Shown here piece after piece: positions 35,163-41,854 of a stretch of 64,000 nt of DNA (positions are counted from its first letter, which is position 1; each line of letters opens with the position of its first letter). A program made the translations under genes and the position numbers. The notes beneath the pieces were generated by a model, which did not search any database, was not told the origin of the DNA, and worked only from the letters and a program-made list of their open reading frames with translations. The stretch spans positions 62,001 through 126,000 of the forward strand of contig JBPOFK010000001.1 of the NCBI GenBank assembly GCA_051252095.1, in the 5' to 3' direction. Origin of the DNA: GCA-2401735 sp051252095. Lineage in GTDB: Bacteria > Pseudomonadota > Gammaproteobacteria > Burkholderiales > Methylophilaceae.

Positions 35163-35741
35163 ATGACGGTTTCGGTAGGAGATGCTTTATTTACGAAAGC
35201 ACAGCAGATGGTGTTAACTTTGCTGTTTGGTCGACCAGATAAAAGTTTTTATCTGAATGAAATGGTGCGCTATGCGGCGATGGGTAAGGGTGTGATCAGC
35301 CGAGAGTTGGTGAAGCTGACTGCGGCAGGTTTGTTAGTTATCACTAAGCGGGGTAATCAAAACCACTATCAAGCGAATATTGAATCACCTATTTATCATG
35401 AATTGGTGCAGATTGTTAAAAAAACGTTTGGTATTGCGGGTGTATTAAAGGCCGATTTAGCTGCTATATTGCCACGGTGTGAGCAAGCTTTTGTGTATGG
35501 ATCGGTTGCAAAAGGGGATGCGCATGCTGGCAGTGATATTGATGTGATGTTGGTAGCGGATGATTTAAGCTATAGCGATGTGATGACGTTGCTTGAATCA
35601 AGTGAGGTGCGATTACAAAGAACGGTTAATCCTACTTTGTATACGGTTGCTGAATTTAATGAGCGCCTGAATAATAAAAATCCTTTTTTGACTAAAGTAA
35701 TGGCGCAATCAACGATTGATTTATTAAAAGAACCTGAATAA
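35163..35741 (+). CDS. Winged-helix plus MNT-type nucleotidyltransferase (likely antitoxin)
   Basis: This 192-residue protein has an N-terminal winged helix-turn-helix (about 15-75, including FYLNEMVRYAAMGKGVISRE and GLLVITKRGNQNHYQ) and a C-terminal minimal nucleotidyltransferase. The active site is Gly113-Ser114, then Asp125-x-Asp127 in GSVAKGDAHAGSDIDVML. MNT proteins paired with HEPN proteins act as antitoxins by adenylylating the partner. The frame extends upstream to a TTG at 35121, but that lies inside the operator; the ATG at 35163 gives a normal N-terminus. It is followed 17 bases later by the helical partner. Confidence 0.85.
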   Translation: MTVSVGDALFTKAQQMVLTLLFGRPDKSFYLNEMVRYAAMGKGVISRELVKLTAAGLLVITKRGNQNHYQANIESPIYHELVQIVKKTFGIAGVLKADLAAILPRCEQAFVYGSVAKGDAHAGSDIDVMLVADDLSYSDVMTLLESSEVRLQRTVNPTLYTVAEFNERLNNKNPFLTKVMAQSTIDLLKEPE

Positions 35742-35758
35742 AAATAAGAAGGGGTGCA

Positions 35759-36178
35759 ATGGAAGCGCTGGATAATTTAGTGAAGGTTAATCAGTTAAAG
35801 GCTGAGTCTGCTGATGCCACAGAATTTTCGGGTATGCTGAAAGCGGGTGATGCAAAGTTAGCGGATTGTCAGATTGATGCTTTAAGTGACGACAGTCAGT
35901 TCTCATTAGCTTATAGTGCAGCGCACGCATTCTCTCTTGCTGCTTTACGCTGGAATGGCTATCGCTCAGATAAGCGTTATATTGTTTTTCAGTGCCTTAA
36001 ACACACGCTGGTTTTAGATAATGCACAATGGCGCATTTTAGATCAATGTCATCGTGCAAGAAACTTAGCCGAATATGCGGGGCATTTAGAAATAAACCCG
36101 CAATTATCAAAAGAGCTTATTGCTACTGTTCAACATATTCAAAAGTTGGTGAAGGCAATGCCACCAATTGACGAGTAG
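35759..36178 (+). CDS. HEPN-like helical protein, partner of the MNT gene
   Basis: This 139-residue all-helical protein follows the MNT gene with its own AGAAGGGG ribosome binding site. Residues 98-109 read HRARNLAEYAGH, close to the R-x4-6-H motif of HEPN ribonucleases; the spacing from Arg101 to His109 is seven residues, slightly long. The preceding FSLAYSAAHAFSLAALRWNGYR resembles the helical core of MNT-linked HEPN proteins. It is probably the toxin of a two-gene system, or a catalytically weakened member; the assignment is from layout and the motif. Confidence 0.7.
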   Translation: MEALDNLVKVNQLKAESADATEFSGMLKAGDAKLADCQIDALSDDSQFSLAYSAAHAFSLAALRWNGYRSDKRYIVFQCLKHTLVLDNAQWRILDQCHRARNLAEYAGHLEINPQLSKELIATVQHIQKLVKAMPPIDE

Positions 36179-36227
36179 TGCGCTAATTAACAAGGCTGAC
36201 AATAAAAGGATTAATGTGTTGGTGTGA

Positions 36228-36281
36228 TTAAAGATTATCCACCGCCAACACATGATCCGTAATAAATGGAGAGTAATTCGG
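36228..36281 (-). pseudogene. Degenerate folM 3'-end copy 2
   Basis: The minus strand reads PNYSPFITDHVLAVDNL-stop, clearly related to the folM C-terminus APFITGHVLAVDGGRSINL. In DNA, 20 of 25 bases match across the FITGHVLA codons and the last GGRS codons are deleted. It lies between the MNT/HEPN module and the fic gene, in the same orientation as folM. The remainder of the 232-base gap (36179-36410) holds nothing else I can identify. Confidence 0.65.
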
Positions 36282-36410
36282 GTCAAAGTAAAATTAATCA
36301 GCAATTGATGTTGGTGAATTTTTCTCATCAACCCCACTTTAACATCTTAATCACAACTAAATTACCTGCCGCTACAAAGTGTTTAAATAGTTAGTTCGGC
36401 ATAATCATTA

Positions 36411-37502
36411 CTACTGTTTCATCAGTAGTGTAAGTAGCGGTTGGTTAATATAGTAGTTGCTACGTCCGATACGTTCTTTCTGTAAAAAGTTGTTTTCTAC
36501 TAGTTGCTCTAAATATCGTGTTGCCGTGATTCGGCTCACATTGAGGTCGCTCATTACAAAGTCTATTTTGGTATATGGGTGTTTGAATAGGTTGTTGAGT
36601 AGCTCTTGACGATAAATCTTGGGTAACTCATCACGCATGCGATTTTTATAATTTTGCATAAGTTGTTTGATGTCGGTAATTAGAATAATTGTTGCTTGAG
36701 CTGTTTCTACTAACCCATTTAGCATAAAGAGTATCCATGGCTCCCAGTTTCCAGTTTCGCGCACTTGTTGTAACTGGCTGTAATAGTCTTTCTTATTGCG
36801 AATAAAGTAGCGACTTAAATAAAGAACGGGCAAACCTAAAAGGTCTTTTGCAACGAGGTATAAAATGTTGATTATTCGACCTGTGCGGCCATTGCCATCA
36901 TAGAATGGATGGATGCTTTCAAATTGATGATGAATTAGCGCCATTTTTATTAATGGGTCTAAGTCGCAAATATCATCATTATTAATATAGATAATTAAGT
37001 TATCCATTAAGCGCTTAATATCATTGGCATCTTGAGGAGGCGTATAGATGACTTCCCCCGTTTGTGAATTTCTTAAGTCAGTGCCTGGTACTTTTCTTAA
37101 TCCTGCTCGATTTTTCTCAATATATTGCTGTACTTCTAATATATCGTTTAAGCGAATGACATCTTGTTTTGCGACGGTATGGAAGCCTTGTCTTAATGAA
37201 AATGCATAATCCTGTACTTCTTTGGCAGCGGGGTTGGTCATGGCTTCAGTGAATAAATTGGCTTTGAAAATTTCATCATGTGTCGTGATGATATTTTCAA
37301 TTTCAGAGCTATCTTTAGCTTCTTGTATGCTGACTGTGCTGATTAAGATGGCTTCATTGGGAATAGTGGCTGCTATGCCTTTAAGCTCCGCTAAGTAACG
37401 ATGGGCTTCAGCTGTTTTTTTTAAGACTATTCTCGATTCTAAGCTTTCACTTTCAGGGAGGGGTAACTCTTGAATAGGATGAGTGCTCATTGGCTTATCC
37501 AT
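36411..37502 (-). CDS. Fic family protein with N-terminal inhibitory helix and C-terminal winged helix
   Basis: Fic enzymes transfer AMP or related groups onto proteins. The 363-residue protein carries the full catalytic motif HPFYDGNGRTGR at residues 198-209. The N-terminal auto-inhibitory motif (S/T)xxxE(G/N) is Ser65-Ser-Glu-Ile-Glu69-Asn70, which defines a class II Fic that is inactive until relieved. The C-terminal 80 residues form a winged helix (SDLNVSRITATRYLEQLVE), so it may bind DNA at its own promoter, which has two inverted repeats. A second Met at residue 5 is an alternative start. It is encoded within the folM-ttcA insertion. Confidence 0.9.
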   Translation of the reverse strand: MDKPMSTHPIQELPLPESESLESRIVLKKTAEAHRYLAELKGIAATIPNEAILISTVSIQEAKDSSEIENIITTHDEIFKANLFTEAMTNPAAKEVQDYAFSLRQGFHTVAKQDVIRLNDILEVQQYIEKNRAGLRKVPGTDLRNSQTGEVIYTPPQDANDIKRLMDNLIIYINNDDICDLDPLIKMALIHHQFESIHPFYDGNGRTGRIINILYLVAKDLLGLPVLYLSRYFIRNKKDYYSQLQQVRETGNWEPWILFMLNGLVETAQATIILITDIKQLMQNYKNRMRDELPKIYRQELLNNLFKHPYTKIDFVMSDLNVSRITATRYLEQLVENNFLQKERIGRSNYYINQPLLTLLMKQ

Positions 37503-37531
37503 TAAACATCATGTTAAAAAAGTGTCGTTTT

Positions 37532-37600
37532 GTATACATGATTTGTATTATATGTATACTTTTTTAATAAATCTATACATATTTTTTTGATATGTATAGA
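37532..37600 (-). promoter_or_regulatory. Tandem TATACAT inverted repeats upstream of fic
   Basis: Two inverted repeats occur 30-100 bases upstream of fic: GTATACAT (37532-37539) with ATGTATAC (37552-37559), and TCTATACATA (37572-37581) with TATGTATAGA (37591-37600), the latter a perfect 10-base repeat. The shared TATACAT half-site suggests a dimeric regulator binding twice, possibly the winged helix of Fic itself. The AT-rich spacer likely holds the fic promoter. Confidence 0.55.
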
Positions 37601-37672
37601 TTTTCTAACAATTTATATTCACATCTGTTTTGATTGATTGTATTTGCTCACTACTTTATTTGTGGAGTAAGC

Positions 37673-37704
37673 TCCAATTTGGGTCTTATCGTACCCATAT
37701 TGGG
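37673..37704 (+). promoter_or_regulatory. Orphan copy of the MNT operator
   Basis: TCCAATTTGGG (37673-37683) and CCCATATTGGG (37694-37704) reproduce the double operator found before the MNT gene, with the same 21-base centre spacing and similar spacer. No MNT gene follows; the next sequence on this strand runs into a hairpin and the folM 3' end. It could be the remnant of a lost MNT/HEPN module, or it could bring fic under MNT control. Confidence 0.6.
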
Positions 37705-37750
37705 ACCCTATGGCTGTTGAACCCTCTAAATTCTCTATTCTAGAATTCAG

Positions 37751-37772
37751 AATGAAACCATTAGGTTTCATT
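37751..37772. other. Perfect 9-bp hairpin next to the folM 3' end
   Basis: AATGAAACC (37751-37759) pairs with GGTTTCATT (37764-37772) around ATTA, about 26 bases downstream of the folM stop. There is no T tract on the minus-strand side, so it is not an obvious terminator. It lies at the boundary of the accessory insertion and could be a recombination or processing structure. Confidence 0.4.
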
Positions 37773-37797
37773 GGCACCTTGCCTAACTAGGTTTTTC

Positions 37798-38550
37798 CTA
37801 TAGATTAATCGACCGTCCACCATCCACAGCTAACACATGGCCTGTAATGAATGGTGCATCGGCTGCAAGAAATCTAACCGCATTAGCGATATCGGATGGG
37901 TCGCCTATTCTTTTGAGTAAGGTTTGTGAAATCACACGTTTGCGGTAGACCTCATCAAATTGTGGGTTGTTCTCAGGCCATAGCACAGGACCAGGGGCTA
38001 CGGCGTTCACACGGACATGCGGACTCAACTCTGTTGCTAATGATTTCGTCAGGGTAACGAGGCCAGCTTTGGCCACGCTATAGACCACATAGCCTTTTTT
38101 GGGACTTTCGATATGCATGTCGGTAATGTTAATAATGCAGCCTTTGTTTTTTTTGAGTTCTTTTGCAGCCGCTTGCGATAAAAACACAGGTGCTTTTAGG
38201 TTGCTGCCAATTAGGTCTTGCCAGTTATCTTCATTAATATTGCCAATTTCAGTTGGCTCATAAGTGGAAGCATTGTTGATGAGGATATCCAATTGCCCAA
38301 AACGTTTGATGGTTTCCGCAGGTAAGCTGGAGACAACAGCCATGTTGAGTAAATCACCTTGGATGATGGCAACGCTGTCTTTTCGTTTTAAATTAAGTTC
38401 TGCTTGTAATGCCTTGGCCTCCTGGTTAGAGGTGTTGTAATGAATCATCAGGTTTGCGCCATGCGCGTGCAGCTCTCGGCTAATGCAGGCACCAACACGC
38501 TTTGCTCCTCCTGTAATGAGGACAACTTTGTTTTGTAAATTATTGGTCAA
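37798..38550 (-). CDS. folM: Pteridine reductase (FolM-like short-chain dehydrogenase)
   Basis: This 250-residue NADPH-dependent SDR would reduce dihydromonapterin or dihydrofolate to the tetrahydro form. It has the pteridine-reductase version of the cofactor loop, TGGAKRVGACISREL, with Arg in place of the usual Gly, the NNAS motif (LINNASTYEP), the catalytic Tyr-x-x-x-Lys as YSVAKAG, and VRVNAVAPGPVLWPE. The C-terminus FITGHVLAVDGGRSINL is the segment found twice more, degraded, in the adjacent insertion. The gene is divergent from the MidA-like gene by about 39 bases. Confidence 0.88.
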   Translation of the reverse strand: MTNNLQNKVVLITGGAKRVGACISRELHAHGANLMIHYNTSNQEAKALQAELNLKRKDSVAIIQGDLLNMAVVSSLPAETIKRFGQLDILINNASTYEPTEIGNINEDNWQDLIGSNLKAPVFLSQAAAKELKKNKGCIINITDMHIESPKKGYVVYSVAKAGLVTLTKSLATELSPHVRVNAVAPGPVLWPENNPQFDEVYRKRVISQTLLKRIGDPSDIANAVRFLAADAPFITGHVLAVDGGRSINL

Positions 38551-38589
38551 TTGCTTACTCGGGGTTGTTTGAAAATATTATAATGGCTT

Positions 38590-39750
38590 ATGTCTGCTTT
38601 ACCTATTCCATCACAAGCGCTACTAGCATATAGCCAACAATTAAGCGATTTAGTTCAGAAACAAATTAACAATTCAGGTGGCTGGATTACTTTTGCTCAA
38701 TTTATGCAGATGGCACTATATACGCCAGAGCTCGGTTATTACAGCGGTGGCTTGCAGAAATTTGGAGATATTAAGCAAGGAGGTGGTGACTTTGTGACCG
38801 CTCCAGAAATTTCTCCATTATTTTCGCAGGCACTTGCAAAGCAGGTAGCTCAGGTGCTGACAGCAACACAAGGCGATGTGTTGGAGTTGGGCGCAGGAAC
38901 GGGAAAGCTGGCGCTAGATTTGTTATTGGCTTTAGAGCAGCTTGGGCAGTTGCCAAAACAATACTATATTCTTGAAGTAAGTAGTCACTTACGTTCAGTA
39001 CAGCGTGAAAATTTACAACAGCATTTGCCGCCATCTGTTTTTAATCAAGTGCAATGGCTGGATGAAATGCCTGAACAATTCACGGGATGCATATTGGGTA
39101 ATGAAGTATTGGATGCGATTCCGGTACATTTGCTCGTTAAGCAATCGGGTAAGTTAATGGAACGAGGTGTCACTTATGACACAGAATTTAAGTGGAAAGA
39201 CCAACAGTTAACTTCTGATTTGGTTGGTGATGCTTTTGATGTTGATGCAATACCAGAAGATTATTTAACGGAAGTGTGTCCGGCAGCAGCAGGACTTATC
39301 AATAGTTTGGCAAGCACTTTGCATCACGGTGCTTTGCTAATGATTGATTATGGCTTTGGCGCTGCTGAGTATTATCACCCGCAACGTAATCAAGGTACGC
39401 TCATGTGTCATTATCAGCATTATGCACATAGTGATCCTCTTTACTGTATAGGCTTGCAAGATATTACCGCGCATGTGAATTTTACCGCGATTGCGCAAGC
39501 AGCAACAACGCATGGCCTAACGTTGGAAGGCTATACCAACCAAGCGCAGTTTTTAATGAACTGCGGTATTTTAGATTTACTCAATCAGCAATCGGCAGAA
39601 GCATCGTCATACGCACAGATTGCGGCGGGCGTGCAAAAATTACTGTCGCCAGCAGAGATGGGAGAGCTGTTTAAGGTAATTGCTTTTAGTAAAGGCATTG
39701 AAGAAAATTTGCTCGGTTTTGCAAAAGGCGATAAGACCCATACTCTCTAG
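38590..39750 (+). CDS. SAM-dependent methyltransferase of the MidA/NDUFAF7 family (COG1565)
   Basis: The 386-residue protein has the COG1565 N-terminal motif WITFAQFMQMALYTPELGYYS, GDFVTAPEISPLFSQALA, the SAM motif LELGAGTGKLALDLL, and GNEVLDAIPVHLL. Mitochondrial relatives methylate an arginine of complex I subunit NDUFS2; the bacterial substrate is not established, though a protein arginine is likely. It is divergent from folM and is followed 14 bases later by trmB, a probable operon. Confidence 0.9.
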   Translation: MSALPIPSQALLAYSQQLSDLVQKQINNSGGWITFAQFMQMALYTPELGYYSGGLQKFGDIKQGGGDFVTAPEISPLFSQALAKQVAQVLTATQGDVLELGAGTGKLALDLLLALEQLGQLPKQYYILEVSSHLRSVQRENLQQHLPPSVFNQVQWLDEMPEQFTGCILGNEVLDAIPVHLLVKQSGKLMERGVTYDTEFKWKDQQLTSDLVGDAFDVDAIPEDYLTEVCPAAAGLINSLASTLHHGALLMIDYGFGAAEYYHPQRNQGTLMCHYQHYAHSDPLYCIGLQDITAHVNFTAIAQAATTHGLTLEGYTNQAQFLMNCGILDLLNQQSAEASSYAQIAAGVQKLLSPAEMGELFKVIAFSKGIEENLLGFAKGDKTHTL

Positions 39751-39764
39751 TATAATCACGCCCT

Positions 39765-40490
39765 ATGACAGAAGAACGCCCAATTTATCGCAGACGTGTA
39801 TTTGAACAAGGGGAAGACCCTACAAAACGCAAGATTCGCAGTTTTGTGCTACGCCAAGGCCGGCTAACCCCTGCCCAAGAACGTGCATTTGATATGGGTT
39901 GGCCACGCTATGGGCTTGATTACCAAAAAGCAGCAATTAATTTAAGTGATCCATTCAAGCGTAATCAAAGTAAAAAGGTGCTGGAAATTGGTTTCGGTAT
40001 GGGGGATGCAACCGCCAAAATTGCACAAACCTTGCCCGATGTTGATTTTTTAGCGGTAGAGGTGCATGCGCCAGGCGTGGGTGCTTTATTAAAGCTGATA
40101 CAAGAAGCGGATATCGAAAACATCCGTATTATTCAGCATGATGCGGTTGAGGTGTTGCAAAATATGCTGCCCGAAGCTTCTTTAGATGGTGTGCATATCT
40201 TTTTCCCCGATCCTTGGCATAAAAAACGCCACCATAAACGCAGACTTATTCAAGCAGAGTTTGTTCAATTGTTGTGCAGCCGATTAAAAAAAGGTGCTTA
40301 TTTACATGTGGCAACAGATTGGCAAGAATATGCAGAGTGGGTGCTAGAAGTACTTTTAGCAGAAACCCAGCTAAAGAACACAGCACAGGATTATGCTGAA
40401 AAACCAGACTACCGACCACTAACCAAATTTGAGAATCGCGGTATTAAACTTGGTCATGGTGTTTGGGATTTAGTCTTTATTAAGCGTTAA
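39765..40490 (+). CDS. trmB: tRNA (guanine-N7-)-methyltransferase
   Basis: TrmB makes m7G at position 46 of tRNA variable loops. The 241-residue protein has an N-terminal basic extension, the SAM motif VLEIGFGMGDATAKIA, the signature FFPDPWHKKRHHKRRL and a C-terminal YRPLTKFENRGIKLGHGVWDL. It closely follows the MidA-like gene and converges on engB with 15 bases between stops and no clear terminator. Confidence 0.95.
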   Translation: MTEERPIYRRRVFEQGEDPTKRKIRSFVLRQGRLTPAQERAFDMGWPRYGLDYQKAAINLSDPFKRNQSKKVLEIGFGMGDATAKIAQTLPDVDFLAVEVHAPGVGALLKLIQEADIENIRIIQHDAVEVLQNMLPEASLDGVHIFFPDPWHKKRHHKRRLIQAEFVQLLCSRLKKGAYLHVATDWQEYAEWVLEVLLAETQLKNTAQDYAEKPDYRPLTKFENRGIKLGHGVWDLVFIKR

Positions 40491-40505
40491 TAGCAGTGCG
40501 TTTGG

Positions 40506-41117
40506 TTATTCTGGTATTAACCAATGTCCAATCATTTTTTCTGTTTCTTCTACACCTTGTTTTTTTAGGCTAGAGAATAATTGCACAGTCACATTTTCAC
40601 CCCAAGACTGAGTAAGCTCTTTTCTGGTTTTAAATAACGTTTGGTTAGCCTCGTTGCGTGATAGCTTATCGGACTTGGTTAGCAGTACGTGTACAGGTTT
40701 TCCGCTAGGGCAGAACCAGTCAAGCATTTGTCTATCTAGTGGGGTGAGTGGTCGACGACTGTCCATCACCAAAACTAAGCCAAACAAACTGTCTCGTTCT
40801 GTTAAGTAGCTTGATAAAACACCTTGCCAGTGATTACGGACGCTTTCTGGTACTTTGGCATAACCATAACCAGGCAAATCTACTAAGAATTGATCATTAC
40901 CTTTATCAGGGTTAAGGCTGAAAAAGTTAATCAGTTGCGTCCGACCTGGTTGTTTACTCACAAAAGCCAAGCGATTGTGATTGGCTAGCGTATTTAATGC
41001 ACTAGATTTGCCAGCATTAGAGCGCCCAGCAAACGCAATTTCAACACCGTGAGCTGGTGGCAAATCACTAATTTTGTGAGCTGAGATATAGAAACTGGCG
41101 TTTTGAAATAAAGACAT
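40506..41117 (-). CDS. engB: Ribosome biogenesis GTPase EngB (YihA/YsxC)
   Basis: This essential circularly ordinary GTPase of 203 residues acts in large-subunit assembly. GTPase motifs: G1 GRSNAGKSSALN, G3 DLPGYGYAKV, G4 TKSDKLSR and the G5 region FSSLKKQGVEE. The length and GYGYA motif distinguish EngB from EngA and Era. It is divergent from the cytochrome c4 gene with 112 bases between, a common betaproteobacterial arrangement. Confidence 0.95.
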   Translation of the reverse strand: MSLFQNASFYISAHKISDLPPAHGVEIAFAGRSNAGKSSALNTLANHNRLAFVSKQPGRTQLINFFSLNPDKGNDQFLVDLPGYGYAKVPESVRNHWQGVLSSYLTERDSLFGLVLVMDSRRPLTPLDRQMLDWFCPSGKPVHVLLTKSDKLSRNEANQTLFKTRKELTQSWGENVTVQLFSSLKKQGVEETEKMIGHWLIPE

Positions 41118-41229
41118 GATGTGTTTTTTATAAAAATGATGTGGTCTACACGAGCTGCAAATGCTATCACGAACCCATTAACTTTGATAAAATATCCGCT
41201 TAAATGACTAAATAATATCCGGAGCAAGT

Positions 41230-41847
41230 ATGCGTATCAGGGGTTTATCTTTATTAATATCATCAGTCTTTCTCTCTTCAGCAGTGATTGCAGAAGAAGC
41301 GCAAGCACCTTTGGACATGAGTGCAGCTGAGCAAACTGCGCAAACTGTATGTGCTGCTTGTCATGGTGCTGATGGTAATAGCGCAATTGCTTTGAATCCT
41401 AAGATAGCTGGGCAACATCCAGAATATTTAACAAAACAATTAACAGAATTTAAATCTGGTAAGCGTGCGAACGCGGTGATGGCAGGTATGGTCGCCAATT
41501 TATCGGATGAAGATATGCAAGCCTTAGCTAATTATTTTGCTTCCCAAACGCCTAAATTAGGCCAGGCAAAATCAAATGGCGTAGGCTCATTAGGTGAAAA
41601 AATATACCGTGGCGGTATTATGGCTACAAAAGTACCTGCTTGTGCATCATGTCATGGCGCCAACGGCGAAGGGATTCCCAAACGTTTTCCGCGCTTGTCT
41701 GGACAGCATGCAGACTATACCTTGCAACAGCTTAAAATATTTAGAACGGGTGATCGTGCAAACGCACCAATGATGCAAGCCATTTCTGTGAAAATGACAG
41801 AAGCCGAAATGGCCGCGGTTGCGGATTACATTCAAGGCTTACGATAG
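41230..41847 (+). CDS. Cytochrome c4 (di-haem periplasmic cytochrome)
   Basis: The 205-residue protein has a signal peptide (LLISSVFLSSAVIA) and two cytochrome c domains. Haem attachment sites are Cys41-AA-Cys44-His45 and Cys138-AS-Cys141-His142, with likely axial Met in AGMVANLSD and in ANAPMMQA. Cytochrome c4 passes electrons from the bc1 complex or periplasmic dehydrogenases to terminal oxidases. In a methylotroph it may take part in methanol-oxidation electron flow. A GGAGCAAGT ribosome binding site precedes the ATG. Relatives often have resB-ccsA next; here a histidine kinase converges instead. Confidence 0.93.
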   Translation: MRIRGLSLLISSVFLSSAVIAEEAQAPLDMSAAEQTAQTVCAACHGADGNSAIALNPKIAGQHPEYLTKQLTEFKSGKRANAVMAGMVANLSDEDMQALANYFASQTPKLGQAKSNGVGSLGEKIYRGGIMATKVPACASCHGANGEGIPKRFPRLSGQHADYTLQQLKIFRTGDRANAPMMQAISVKMTEAEMAAVADYIQGLR

Positions 41848-41854
41848 TTTGGTA

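Larger units (their letters stand above)
34954..37797. other. Accessory insertion between folM and ttcA, built of folM 3'-end repeats and toxin-like modules
   Basis: Between two minus-strand core genes that are commonly neighbours lies a segment holding an MNT/HEPN-like pair and a fic gene. It includes two degraded copies of the folM 3' end (34954-35036 and 36228-36281), both in the orientation of folM. It also holds two copies of a double-palindrome operator (35115-35146, 37673-37704). Three folM ends thus bound two gene modules, the pattern left by successive site-specific insertion or recombination at a gene's 3' end. No integrase, transposase or tRNA is present. Confidence 0.65.

Noticed and set aside
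36107..36337. Minus-strand 76-codon frame overlapping the end of the HEPN-like gene
   Set aside because: It runs through the HEPN coding region and a folM remnant in a different frame. Composition is not protein-like and no RBS was seen.
37769..37781. TTGGCACCTTGCC near the folM end, resembling a sigma-54 promoter
   Set aside because: The GG and GC are only six bases apart instead of ten, so it cannot be a -24/-12 promoter.
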